Origin: Onchocerca volvulus
Taxonomy: Eukaryota > Nematoda > Chromadorea > Rhabditida > Onchocercidae
DNA length: 64,000 bases
Assembly: GCA_000499405.2 (NCBI GenBank)
Contig: HG738137.1
Coordinates: 6,386,001-6,450,000, forward strand
Direction of reading: 5' to 3'
Within the stretch, counting starts at the first letter, position 1. The number at the start of each line of letters is the position of its first letter. The position numbers and the translations under genes were made by a program. Shown in pieces: positions 12,301-27,300 of the stretch. The notes under the pieces were generated by a model, which was not told the origin of the DNA, did not search any database, and saw only the letters and a program-made list of their open reading frames with translations.

Positions 12301-15300
12301 TCGGATAAAATGTGGTTGCAAAGAGCAAAGAAGCAAAAACATCGAACGGAATGGCAATTCATTAACTCAATCAATCAAATCATTCTAAAACAATATTACA
12401 CTAAGACCAACAACATACAGTTATCCGAACAGTAAGATAGATGAAAGAAGGAGAAGCGAACTGATAAACTGAAGGATGGATTACTCATCCTGGTTCCATT
12501 CTTCTCATTTCCATGAAAATTTCAGATCTCCTAGGAAGGATGATAAGCGGGAGGATTAAGATAGGAAATGATTGGATCATAATGCGGTAAAAGAGAGAGC
12601 TTTGCTTCGTTTTAAGCTAATCAGTTAGTTAGCAGTCTGATAAATGATAGATGATAGGATGAAAGGAAGAGATAAAATGCTTACACTGCCGACATCCGTC
12701 CATCCATTCCGAATCGAAAACAGTACGATTGAAATGGGAGGAATAGATGATGATGGATGGATGGATGGATGGAAGGAGGATATCCCTACTTCCTCCTAAC
12801 TTTCATCCTACTTCCTCCCTGCTTCTTCTTCTTGGCTCTTATTTTTGTGTGGGCAATCTTTAAATAAACTTTCAGTCCAAAACTTCCATCCTTTCGCTGT
12901 ACTTTTAAATACAAACACACATGCAAGCATGCACGCACACGCATCCATACGTATCTCTCTTCTCTCGATCAACCCATTTGATCAAGATCATGTGAATTAG
13001 CCTGATCTTTGATTAATTATTCAAGCATTATCAATTTAAATGCGAAGATTAAATTCTCGTTTTATATTTATATTTTTTGAAATTGTCCAAATTTTCAGAG
13101 AAAAAAAGAAAAAAACAAACAAAAGCATATAATTTAGTTTCAGTTAATTTGAAGAGCTCTGAATAATTTCCATTTTTATGCTAATAGATTCCAAATTATT
13201 AGTATGTCGTGCGAACTTCTAATATGTTAATATTTAACTCTCGTAATATCTTAAACTTTGCATTTTTTTTCAGAATATTTGAGAATGATTATCAATATTG
13301 TGCATTGCAAAGAATGATGCAGTACAAAATCTTCAGATGTATTCTAAGCTTAGTACCATTGGTACCTGGAAGATTTAACATAATTAAATAATTGAACAGT
13401 TTCGAATTATGCACAGAATCTCATTTTTCTATTTCTCTGCTCAACAACAACAGTTCAAAGTTCAGACTCTTGATTATTACTTATGAGCCAGTAACACTTT
13501 ACATCAAGGATATTCGACAGAATCATTCGCTTTTAATTGTTAGTTTATTCTAGAAATTTTCCATATGGGAATGATTTTAGATATTTCAAATTATGAAAGA
13601 GTAACAAAAAGATCATCCTGAAGAAATAGGAAAAAATTATCTTGCAAATTAACAACTTCGAGCTTTCTATATATCCGATCAGTCAATACGGTAGCGCCGT
13701 AGGAGCCGTGTCATCCAATATAGACTGCTTCAGTATAAAGGATTTGTTTCATTTTTTACTCGATCACTACATATCCTACAAAAAATTGTGGGAGACAAAT
13801 TAATTCTAGGATAAATGAATATGAATTAGTGAATTAATTCGTTGATGAATCATTCGAGCTTTCCAATTAAATGTGTAGGAAAGCACTAAGCTAGTTCAAT
13901 ACTGAGATCGAGACTGATTGTTACTTCGAAAATTTTAACAAAATGGAAATTTGCTGGAAAATTCTCATATGAGATTGAAAACGCAACAGATAATCGACAA
14001 TGATTTTTTGTTTTTAGCCTGTGATCAAGGAAAACAGCTTAGGAACATCCCTTCCATATGCTTCATTTTTCATTTTAACAGCCACAAAACAAAATGTAAT
14101 CTTTTATTGAAATCGAATGATACAGACCAAAAACTAATCTAAATAGTAGATATATAGATGACATGTTGAATTTGGTTAAAAAGATTAAAAAGCCAGGATG
14201 AAAGCTAACATGTGACTAATTTATTGCAAGATTCCTTGAATTGGAGTGAAGCTTTATTCTTCACAATGATTTATCTTTACTGTTAATGCTAGAAAAGATG
14301 GCACTAATTTGAATTGATTAGTAGAATACACAAAAACTCAATTAATGTCTGAAATGGATGTTAAGGATTGATGTCAGCATATTTTCCTAGCCGAGTAAAT
14401 TGGATGAATCGCATTCTAATCTAATTCAATTTCGAAACAACTCAATTTTTTCGAGAATGGGAATATCGCATTGCTAAGGATTAATTACTTTTTATTTTTT
14501 TTTAAACAATGAAGTCATGGAAAAGCGAAAAAAAAAATAAAAATCTGCAAAATGAGTTGAGAAAATGTTTTCTTCCATCAAGAAGCGTATGATTGGAGCG
14601 TTAATCAAAATCTATCTAAAACAAACAACATTGACGTTATCAGTGAATTCAAGAAAGTTAGTGAAAACTGCAAATATTTCTGCAGAATGGTGAAATTGTT
14701 ATTCATTGGAATTAGTTTATGTAAACAGATTTGATCCAAAATTTTGACTTTTTTTTTCAGAACGTTAAAGATTAAAGGCATTAAAATAAAAAGTGATATG
14801 ATAAACTGAAGATAATATGAATGGTTAACGACAGGAAAGAGAGGAGCTGAAGGGAAGTTAAGAAAGAAATTTGGAAGTAAAGACAAGACCTAACTAACTA
14901 AATCTGTCAAGCAGAAGCCTTGGCTCAATCCAGTTTCTTTGAATACTGCTTGCTATAAAGGATAAATCAAAAGAAAAACAAAAGTGCTTGATGGCCAGAA
15001 TAAAAGACAATAATGATAAAGGCACTCCATCATCGTTAAACCTTGAAAGGGAGCAGCAAAGAAGCCAAGAGACTTATGGAGAAGGAGGGAGAGGACAAAG
15101 CTTGATTTTGACGATAGTTTCAAGCAAATGTACCACTATATCCAATATTTATCCAGAGTAATGGAAAGAATTATAATAGCATATCGCACATAGACGCAAA
15201 TAAAAGTAATCAGCCAATACTGAGGCCAATCGCGTCACTCAGCCAAGCAATCCACCCTTCATTGTTGGCTTTCTGTTCGAAGCCAAGTAATTACTTGGAT

Positions 15301-18300
15301 AGCAACTAAAGTTAAATTTTACTGTCTGCTTGGGAGCACTCTTGCAAATTAAACGCAGCAATTAAAATGATGAGGAAGAAGATAATTCTAGTCTAGTATT
15401 AATGAATCCTTCTTTCTCATCATTTCACCAGAATGAGGGCAAGAATACAAGGTAAGCAGTAAATGCAATCCAAACACCAAAATCGATATTATATGAAATT
15501 TCGAAACTTAATCAATTTCCAGCGAAATAAGTCAAAAATCTGACCATGAAACAGAAAAGTATATAAAAATTTCCTGTCTTGAAATTAATTAATTAAATAA
15601 TTGAAATCCAAATGCTCAAAATAAGTTGGAAAAATAAAAAAAAAGGCTCGAAAATGCATAGCTTATGTCAAAAATGCTGATTTTCTAACATCTAAGAGAA
15701 GAAAGATGTCAAGTTTATAATGAAGACAAGTTGCCTTCTAAAATATTGACAAGGCAATACTTTTTCTTCTATCAACAACATTATCTCATCATTTATTCCA
15801 ATATCAAAAATCAAGCACATCTTTTCTATATTATTCAGAAAAATTGATTTTTTACTAAAAATTTTGATTTTCTGCTAAAAATTATCAGAAGCAGAAATTT
15901 GCAAGCAATAAATTGCACAAAAGATAAAAGATTTAGTCATCTGGAAACTTTAAACTTCTATCGCATAACAAACAGAGATAGGCATTTTCAGTAAACTATA
16001 ATTTTTACCATTTTTCGATATATTTTATAATTTACTATAATTAGTCACTTAAAATAAATCCTTACGTCTCTCCTTCGTCCTTTATTTTAAAGTTCTAAAA
16101 TCTTTCGCTCTCGAGTAATTATATTTAGCCAAAGAGTTCACATAAAACTGAACTCATCAGCTTCAACTACAAGCATTTTTGTCTTATTTTTCAGACAATA
16201 ATAATAACTTCGAAAAATAATGATAAATATAATCATTGATAAAATTAAGTGATTTAAAAATTCGAACTGTGCTATAAAAAATCTCATGTTGAAAGCAAAC
16301 TGATGTGATTTCGAAAAGTTTAAAATTGATCATTAAGGAAAAGATACCTCATCACAGGAGTAACATCTCGGTTTATGAAGTTCAGCGTAATGTCGTTCAC
16401 AATAGATAATACCGTCCTTGACGCAGTATGTCAAATCGATCAAAAGCTGAAATTATAAAGATAAGAAAGTGGTGATAAATATAATTATCGATAAATAGAG
16501 CGATTAATTAATTTGAAAATTCCAGTTGTGGTAGAAAAGATCTCAATACCTGCTCACACGTGGCACACGTAAAGCAAGCCGGATGCCAACCGCTGTTTTC
16601 ACCCAGTTTTGGAGCTATTACAGCCATTTCATTCTTCTCCAATACCCCACGACACTTCTTACACTCCTTTAAATTTTAAAAAATCCTACCAATTTCCTGT
16701 AAATCTTAGAAGAAACAAGGAAGGAAGAACATAAACATATTTAACTTATGAAATGCGCTTAATTGATTAATTTTGGAATCTTAGCAATTTTTTGCATCCT
16801 TGAATTTGGAAGACAATGAACTCGATAAAGTACGGAAAACTGAGATTGAAATTTTTGGAATAAAACGAGAATTGATAAGAACGAGAATCGATTATTGGAT
16901 TCATTAAAACTAGTTCGTTTTCTGAAGTACGGATGGAAGCACATCTTTGACCGATATGGAGTAAAACGGGAGTTTTGAAAAGTTCACTAGGGCATGCATC
17001 TCTTCTTCCATCATTCATTATAGAAATGATGATTGCATAATACTTCCTTAAGTTTTAATTATTTGTCGCAAATATTTGAACATTTGCGCGTATCAGCAAA
17101 GAGAATGCCAGTCATTGATTTCTTCAAATTCTTTCGAAATGAGAAATCGTTGCTTTGAATTGAAATTTCAAATAACTCAGCAATGAGCAGACAAAGCATC
17201 AAAATATTGCAAGGCAAAGGAAATATAGAAAAATGTGCACCAATCAGCCTTATTTAGAATGCAATATATTTCTTGCATGGTTGGATTTTTGCATATTAAT
17301 GAATTAATTAATAATGAAAAGACCATTTGTTTTGGCAGGACAGGACAAACGAAGCCAATATCTAAGGCAATTTCATTTCGTGCATTGATAAATTCTTCAT
17401 AAAGTTTCCTTTCGACGCTATTTGAAAGATGCTTGCAATATGCCAACGATAGGTCCTGTCGTGGTAACTGAAATAATGAATCATTTATCCGCATTGGGTG
17501 ATATTTCAGATATTTGCAACCTTGCGTGATCAAAGGAGATCAAGGATCCAAGTACATATTGAATGATCAAATAGGGGTCAAGGATTCTCGAAATCGAATA
17601 AAAGCAAGAATGATTAACCTGCAACATAAGCTGTCTTTCACGAAACTTTTCACCACTACTATTTATTCGTGGAACAACATGATTTGGTAGTTGTGCCATA
17701 TATTCTTCCACCTCAAAAAATAAAAAGATCATCAAGATTGATTGCTTTATCATGACGAAAATTCTTCCTTCTCGGTCTTATAATTCAGGTTTTCAGAAAA
17801 TCTATAGCGCACATTTATAATCATCATTTTCAGAGAAGTGAAATGAAATTTCAAAAAAAACCTTGACACGAGTAAGTCCTGGTGGTACCCATGAATAACC
17901 ATGACCTATAGAACCAGGTGCATCAGTACGGCGAGTAGTTTGCGCTGTTGTGGTTGATAACATTTCAACTAAAATTTTAACATCAATAATGATAGAAGCG
18001 TATTACCAAATAAAAAATGATAGTAAATTATTATGTTGTGGATTAAAGTGTTTGAACCAAATGAAAGTGTATAAACTCTCGGAATCATTCTATATCTCAC
18101 AGAATTACAGTGATAAAATGAATTAGTGATAACATTCAGGATGATATTGTAAGGACTAGGATCTTCAAGTAAGTTAAAACAACATTTATGGGAAATAAAT
18201 TGAATAACTTTAACTTACATTTTGAATATTAGCACACAAAATAACAGCATAAAACAGCTTTTTTAAATTAAATTAAGATAGCTTAATAATGAAACATATG

Positions 18301-21300
18301 TGTGTATTAATTTAATCATATATGACGATTAGTACTAAGCATTCAATCTGATAATTCATAACTATTTCAACTTGTGAGTAAATTATAATCTTTCTTGTAC
18401 CTCTCTTTCCATACAATAGAATTGGAATTTAAAAAATTGGAAAATTTATTCATGAATTTCTTCTTTGTCTTGTTGTATTGAGAAATTATTTCATATTTCT
18501 AATGAAAAAAAGATATAAAATGATGGCGAAAATTGGAATACAGAAAACACACAAACTTCTTAGGTCTTCTAATCAAAAAAAAAAAAGCATTTTGGCCAGA
18601 AATAATATCACTTATTGTAAAAGCATTACAACAAGTAATATTATTTCTGGCCAAAAATAATGAAAAAAAAAGGTATCATACGTGATGGCAAGATTCCGAT
18701 ACGTTCAAAGGCAGTGAGCTTGCGATTACGTGAAGTTGCTTCGTGATCAATGCGATCGCATTTACAATGAACGCAAACTTTCCTGGAAAAATGAGTTGAT
18801 ATTCTTTTTGTTACTCATCTTCATTATGTTTAAAAATGAAAATATCGTCAAAATAAATTGCTCATTCCTTCGAGTAATTGAAAAATATAAGTCGAACAGA
18901 TGCCACTGCTTCTTTGAAAGGTCATGATACTGCAAAGAGAATACTTTCTCAAAAAAGAAACTTTTCATAATGTTTAGAACAGTGTCACTTGAAAATTCAA
19001 TTTTCTGCGAAAAATGTAATTCGTGAAAAAAATGAAACTCTGCAATTTAAAAATGTTGATGCAGCCTAAAAGAACTAATTTCAAATCATTTAATCTAAAA
19101 AATTTTAGATTTCATGCTTTTATATTGCTGCTATTAAATAATGAAAAATTTTAATTTCATTCAATCACTTTTTTTTGGGCAATGGTTACAGCAAAAACAT
19201 TTGCAGTATTTTCAACATTTCTGAAGGCAATTATAAAATTTAAAATTCATCCTTTCCCTTCTTTGATGATCTTTTTTTTTTTGCAAATTCGATTTCTGAA
19301 TAAAGACTATAAAATTTTATTTACAATTTAATCAAAAAAAAATTGAGAGATCTGAATGAAAGCAATTCTAGTAATTTTGGCGGAATCAATGAACCATTCT
19401 AAATATAAACAATTTATTTATTATCATAACGAAAAATGATGTATATTTTATGCAGTTAACTTTGGAATACGGTAAGTCTGGATAGCTATCCGTCTACTTA
19501 TTAATATTAAATTTAAAACCCATGACTTAATCAAAAGATCATTTAAAATATTTTGTCAGTAGAATGCATAAATTTTTGAGTTCAAGAGAAGGTTGTAAGT
19601 AGCGTTTACTGAATGCATAAATTAAAGAATTTTAATAGATTCGAACAATTTGGTAAAAATTTTGCCATAAGAAAGTTACGCTCATTTGATTCATTATTTT
19701 CAAAACATTTGAAATCAAAGACAAATCAAAAGACTTAAAGTAAAAAACTAAAAAGCAAATGTTAAACGAATATGTGAGCCAATCCAGTCTTAAGAAAATA
19801 TATTTGGAATTGAAGTTTATAAACCAACTTGTGCATAGCTATCGGCATAAGCTTTACATTCTAACTCCAGAAGATCTTATTTGCTTTCCAATATGATTTC
19901 TTTATCTCGAAATAGACATAAATTTTCATGTTTATTTTTCAACACGGTTACTTCAATGTCCAAGAAACGGACTACTATAAATCATTTTCCATGTTTTGCA
20001 AAATTATATAAAATAAATGTTTAAAAACATTTCTTCTGCAATTCTTAACAAGCAAATAAACTGATTAATAAATTAGTGTTAATCAGAAATAATTATCAAA
20101 TGGCGAAACTTCTGACGTAATAATAAATGAGATTATCTGACTCGCTTAAATCGAGCTATAATCGACATATCTTAGAGCACAAGTTAGCATATTGTAATCA
20201 ATTAAAGTTTTCCATGAAATAGATATTTTTCGAAACATTTTCAGAAAAAAAAACCAAGTTTAGAAATAATTGTAGTTTAAAATTACAAGTCGAAAAATTC
20301 TTGAATTTATCCAAAACTGTCCAACTGATTTCATTTAAATTGAAAGATGAGATGTAAGAGAAATGGTAAATTCTTGAAAATATTCCAACTTTTTTTTTTT
20401 CAGATTTACAGTAGAAATAAAAAATAAATAAATTTTTGCAAGAACTAAAGTGATTGTAAATGTGGGACCTAGCTAGCACTAAACTTCAACATCAGTTTTC
20501 CACTGATATCATAAGTACAGATGGAAATCAATCATACATAGCTTTAAGTGATAATTCAGCCTTTGGAATACATCCTGCCCTTATAGTTGGCCAGAAATAA
20601 TGAGCCGAGCTAGTTGTGGCTATTAAAATGCATCATTTTCTTTCATTGTCATTCAGCATTGTCATATTGTCTTTTTTTTTCAAAAAGTTTCAATTATTTC
20701 AAAAATTCTCTTTGCTAATTAAATTTGCGCAAGCCAATAGTTTCAACAGTGAAAAGAGCTAAACTTGGAAGAGAATTGAAAATTTCTAAAAAGTTCCAAT
20801 TATATTTCAGCAGTGCTACAGTAATCATCATAGCTTTGATGATGAATAATGACTTTTGATGATAAAAAAAAAAAATTTATTCAACTGGGAAATTTATTCC
20901 AGAATCTTCGGTAACTTTGCAGAGTGAGAATGTAATGAAAGATTTGCTAAACATGATGATGATGAAAAAGGATAAAGCAAACGTACTTAGCAATATCGGA
21001 AAACATCGTTTGGCAAGCTGTGAATAGCACTGATTAGGAGGCGAAGAGGAGTGAGTGAATTTTGGAGGATGAAGTTATGAAGTCTGTCGGACGACAATAA
21101 ATTGGATTATAATGAGAGGAATTTGAAGAACATCTGGATTTGTGATGTGATAGTAGCAGAAGCATTCGATTGTCGAGCCCCAATGTTTGGTGGCAGTTGC
21201 AAAATTGTAAGGAGTGTTTCGAGTGTTGCGGTTTGTAAAAACAATAAAAATCGAGAAAACATCAGCCAGATGTTGTCGTTGTTGTTGCAAGCATTCGAGG

Positions 21301-24300
21301 GAGATCGAGAATTGGCATTTATTTAGTATCAGAAAAGGAAAAAGATAAATTCGCACATAACTAAAATCTGAGCAACTGCACTTATGAAGTGTTCATTCTT
21401 TAAAAAATAATTTAGAGTTTAATTTCGGTGATAAAGTTATCCAAAAATCAGTAAAAGAAGAGAGTAAGAAGTCTTAATTTAAAATTTAAAAAGTGTCAAA
21501 ATAATTCGGAAGATTAACATGGTAATTGCAATGATCCAGAGCAGCAATGATATCAATCAGAGTTTGTTGATAATAAAGACCAAAAATAAATTCTGAATTC
21601 TATCAGTCTTAGGGCGGAAAGAGGAAAAGATGGAAATGAGTGTTAAAAATTATTTCCCATCGAGACTTCTACAGCTGGATTGGTTCTTTTGGACAAAAGC
21701 AGTATTCAATTTTGCCTGGGACTTCCAAACATTTTCGCCTCATAAGTTTTCAGCCAAATGAGGCCTGAAATCTCGACTGCCTTTGCGCGTATGTTATGCA
21801 TGTTAGCATGTCAACATGCATGCATATTTCTGATGAATGAATCAGCCAAAATTTGCAGTTTTGAGGACATTAAAAGAAAGAAATCTAAAGAGAGCTTGGC
21901 ACCAATACATGTGCAATGAAGCGTTAAATCAATTGCAGTCTTCGTTGACAAGAAGTATGCTAATTTCCAGGCTCTTCTCTCTGCTATCGGCTAACATCCC
22001 TTGGACTTCCGTAATCCTTTCCTGAATTCAACAGATGACTAACTCTGAGACTGGACCAATCCTCAGTACTTATCTCGTCATTATTTTACTTGGACTACGA
22101 GGTTTTCAAGCTGAAAATATGCTTGTGAATCGTTTAAGGTAGTGTAAAATGTTGATTTGCGAGGTTGGAGAATGAAAAACTTGGTAAATTTCTTGGCATT
22201 TAAACTAAAAGTCTATTGTAATTGAAGAGTTGCTGAATTGTAGCATTCAAAATTTTTAAAAACGCCAAACTAAAGAAAAAATAGACATAATACCTAAGAA
22301 CAAAGAAGAATCGTTTAAGGTTTAGAAATCTTTTTAAATCACAATTTTAATTCAATTTAAAAATTTAGAAAAATGAGAGAAACATTTCCTTAACATCCTA
22401 ATATTAAGAATTGCTTCTCATTTCCCTTCCATTATTTCATATTTTAATCTGCTTTTTTTTTTTTTCTGAAACTTCAGAAACGTTTAAACAGAAATGAAAT
22501 AATTTGATGGATTATAATTAGAGCTTCTCCTCTATATTTATATTTAATATAGTTGGACATTAACTTTTGAATTAATGCCTTAAATGTGTGAATCTTAAAT
22601 TCACAAAATTTATTCGAAAAAGAAAAAGTAAATGTGAAAGTATTTAGAAATCCGGAAATTAGGATGCGTTTTTTCACTTCAATTTCACTTTCGAATGTCT
22701 CCTTGTTTTCAAATAAAAATTCTTTCCATAAACTTCACTGATTGCAGTAATTAATAGCAAATATACGGGCGATGAAAAAATTAAAATATTTAATGGAAGG
22801 AAGTCACGCTAACGATCTGTTCCTCTTACTGATAAATAATTCAAAATTTCCGCAACATAACTATATAAAATGAAATATTTAACAGTGAAAACAGCATTCT
22901 GTTCATTTATCAATCCTAGAGAAACGTATCGTATTTATTATCAAATGATTCCAATAGGAAGAAGATAATTGATAAGCAAAAGAAGGATGCTGATCCTTTG
23001 GGTGTGAAATATTTTTTATTCGATATCAAGATAATATTATTATCAACATCAATATGTGGAAAATTTTAAATTCTATATTTCTCGGAAATTGTTCAAAATG
23101 GGAAGAGAAAACGAAATATCTGATTTTGAATCACTGCTCTGGATAGAAAGAGCTTTAAGGAATCAAAATTTGGCGAATGTTTATGAATAAACAAATCTCG
23201 AAATTATCGTGTACGAGGCAATCAAGCATAAACTATTCGAATACCTGATCTCGTATTAGCAAACAGATTCGAAACAATTCCGCATTCTCGATTTCCAAAA
23301 ATATAACTTGTTTACTTCTCAGCAAATAAATCATAAATTGTCACACATAATTTCAAGATAATGATTTTTCAACAAGTAACAAAGATATGTGAAAATATTA
23401 ATTGAATTTTCACCATAGCAACAAAACAATTTTCTCCATAGTCTTTAAAGAATGCACGAGCTCTCATCTCTCAGCTTTTCACTGAATTTTGTGAAAATTG
23501 ATTTAATCTTAACTTAAGTTTTTTGAAAGAACAAACTATCCCAGCAAATAGCTTTATAACAAGATATTAAATTTATAGTCAGAACTTTATATAACTTCCA
23601 AGACTTGCAGATTGGAAGATGTATGAAATCATAGCAAGCATACTGGAAAACTTCAGAAAAATATGGAAAGCAATGACAATCACATAAATTTATATCTTCT
23701 GTTGATAAGTGAAAAAAAAAATAAAAATAAAAGTTCATGACAGAAAAATTTCAAAAGTTTCTTTCTACTCATTAAGCTCATTTTTCCACTTTATAGTATT
23801 CTTTCAACTATATTTTGGTGGTAATGTGTCTATGCCAACAGATTTTGGGAAATGGAAAAAAGGAAAGAGTCTAAGAATAGCTTTCTTGATACTTTGATTG
23901 ACTTGGCTCCAATGACGGCATTGATTTTGCACAGTTACACCCTTCTTTTTGACTCAAGCCAAGCTTAGGAACTAATCACTTGGTTAACATTTCCTCATTT
24001 TTCATTTATACTTGTCGTCCAAAAGTTTGGATTTTTCTACTACGTTTTAAAATTGAATTTCAAGTGTTACGGATTTACTTTATCATGATAAGATGTGTTG
24101 TGTACCGATATTTCATTCATAAAAATTCTAAAATAGAAACGCAATTAAGACTTCATAGTAAAAGACTGATTTTGATAAATGCGAAAAGATTTCGTTAATA
24201 GTCAGTACACAAGTTTAAATTACAAAAAGCTAAATAAATTTCACAATGTTTCCGAGATTAATTAAGTACATCCTTTTTGAATTCATTAACATTTAAAGAA

Positions 24301-27300
24301 TGGCTTACAATTCAAGGAACTAAACGTTGAAATGAACTTTCGACTGTTAAAAAGCGTGAAAAAAAAAAAAAAAACTAATATGATTGATGCAAAATTCGAA
24401 GGTAAATTGAAGATTAAATAACTAATTGAGGCAATCAGGTAAAATAACCAGTATGAAGCTATTTAACGATTTTGTATTACGTATATACCATAAAATTAAT
24501 TATTATCATCTAGTCGTTCAGGAAGCCAACATGGACAAAAAACTAGTGTATGGTTGGAAAATGAATTGGACAGTTTTCTGATGAATCGAAAAGAAAACAA
24601 ATAAACAACTGACCTCCAAGGATGTGACTTGAAACCGCTGCATTTGCAATTCAACGTTAGACAAACACTTCCCAAATCAACATCCTCATTGCAGAAGTCA
24701 TTTTTCCGCATCGTGCTGTGACGTTTCGGCGACACGTACTGAAAAAAATATTCATTATTAGCAATCAAAAATTTACAAAATTTAGAAATTGGGAAAATGG
24801 AGGAGAAGGTTTTGAGGAATTGAAAAAAAAATTGGAAGATAATTTGGCAACATGAATATTTCAGTTGTTCATAAAGGCGATTCTTGTCACACGGAAGTTT
24901 GTCATTGCCATGTCGATCAATTGGTATGTATTTTTCATTTTCTGCTTTAAATATCATTTCGTTAATCCCTTTTTTTTTTTTTTTTTTTTTTTGGACCATC
25001 AAATAGCATCTTCAATCTTCTCTTTTTCTTCCCAATTAGTCGGTCATTTTGTACTTTTTTGTATCCATGCTATTTTATAATTTCAGAATAATTTATCATT
25101 TTTCACCAATATTTTCAGAATCAACAAACTGTTTCAAATCAAGTAGGAAACGTGAAGTTATGTGATAATTCCTGGATTTTTTTGTTCTCATACCAAATCG
25201 AAATGGAAAATTTTTTTTTGCATAGATTGAAAGAGTGATAACAACAATGATATCCAAGAGGAGAAAGAATCACTGATATTAACATTCTTACGAGTAATAA
25301 CAATGTTAATAATAATAGGAAAGCATATATGGCAATGACAGATAATCATTACACTTTTCAAAAAAAGTATGGGAAGATAGATGGATGGACAGATTCTAAT
25401 CGGAAAAAACTACGAGAATTGTGAATCCGAAGAGAAGCCAAATCCTTTGAGTTTGCTTTTTTATTCCTTTCTTTGGATTTTTTCTTTTTGCATGTAAATG
25501 TTGTGAATTTTCTTTTTCATTTATCCAAAATTTGATTCTTTCATCATTCATCGCAATTTTTTTTTTTTTTTTTTGATAATCGACTGATAGATTTGCTTTT
25601 GTTTGTCTTTCTTCTGATGATAAGGAATTTGAAGATGTTTGAATGAAGAAACAAAGCATGACAAGAATCTTCTATTCTTTAATACATCCCGTTGAAGGTG
25701 GATTCAAGAAACGAAAGCTGATTTTTGAATTAGACAAGAGAATTGATCCAATCAAAAGATCAGATCAAAGTTCATACATTATTTTCTCTCAGTACTCTCA
25801 TTACGCAATAATTACACCTCTCTATCACTTGATTTGATGGAAGCGAGTGCAAATGAAGTTCGACTCTGCTAAATTCTAAAAGTGACCCAAAGTAGAAGGC
25901 CTGAATCAAAACATACTATTTTTTATTTATAAACTTAGCTTCTTTTTTTTCCAATTAGATAACGAGAACTGAGGACAATATTAGAATTGAAAATAAGAAA
26001 AAAAATATTAGAATTGAAAACAAGATTAGAATTGAAATTATATATTTTCCTCAATGAAACCGACAATCAAAAACGAATCGGAAAAGTTTCGTAGAAATGT
26101 TTTGTTCGGTACTTTAAGTTTGTTCAATATATCTTATTAGAACAATCAGTAAGAAGTCCACAAAAGATTGAATCTTTTATCTACAATCGCCCTTTCTGAA
26201 AGTTAGTTTAAAAAAAGATTTGCATACTGTAAGAATAGACTGTAAGTTGCAAAGATAATAAAAAAGAAAACGAAAAAAAAGGAAATGAAAAGTTAATTGG
26301 AGCAGAATCACTTAATTTCATTTCAGGACATCTTTTGCTATTTCATTCCCCATACTTAATATTTATGAGTCGTCTGACGATGTCATCCTACTTTTGATTT
26401 TTTCAACAGCGTATTTTCTCCCCCTCTCCTTAATTATCATATTGATATGTTTAGGCTTAGGCTTGTTCACGAAAACAGAAATTTGATTAATTTGAAATTT
26501 AACAAATTGTTAGAGTACGTGTATGTCATTCCACCAACTAATTCTTCAAAAAATTTTTTCCAAATTCAAGTTGAATCCCAAGAGAGATGATAAAGAAGAA
26601 AAATGAAATCATTTTCAAAAGCAACCGCAAGAAAATTTAATGTTGAACACAAACATCCGGAAAAATGCTTGTGTGCTAGACTTTTGCTTGTGCATCTTTA
26701 TTCAAAATGCAAGATTCATTCCAAATTTAGAATTTCTCACAAATCTTCAATTCAAAAATTTTAGAAGAGTTCAAGAAGATGAAAAATTTAGTATGATTGT
26801 TCTCCAAAAGAATGTTGAAAAACGTTGAATCAGGACATTCAAAAATCAATTCGAGGAAGTGAAGATGTTTTCTTGAACTCTTCTATTCGTGTTCCACCAA
26901 GACATTGAATGCATGCTATTTCAGATATTTCTATTTCAGATATCAATTCATTTCAGATACTGATACTTGTATGTTCTAAAAGGATAAGGCATATCCTTGA
27001 AATCAAGGAAAATGAAAAATTCTATGAAATTCACTGCTAAGTTTTTATGCATGTAAATATGGCAATCCTTGGATCATCCTTCGAGAAATTCAACATCTTC
27101 AAATATCAAACTATGAATCGTTCCTATCATCGAGTAATTCTACTAAATATAAGAATAAATGAAGCAAAGAATAATGATGAGTCGATGCGAGCAGGTCATT
27201 CAAAAGTGAAGTTTGTCCACAGAATGAATAATTTCAAAGATATTTGTTGAGGGAAGAAATCGGGACAGCCGCATGTTATTATAAAGTAGGCCTGAAGACA

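Noticed and set aside
21102..21326. Open frames on both strands with balanced composition
   Set aside because: No donor in usable phase at their ends; better explained as flank of the candidate promoter at 21006.
24496..25002. 168-codon minus-strand frame
   Set aside because: Only 24738-24614 is an exon (of lim-9). The rest is intron read-through including a poly-T tract translated as lysines.
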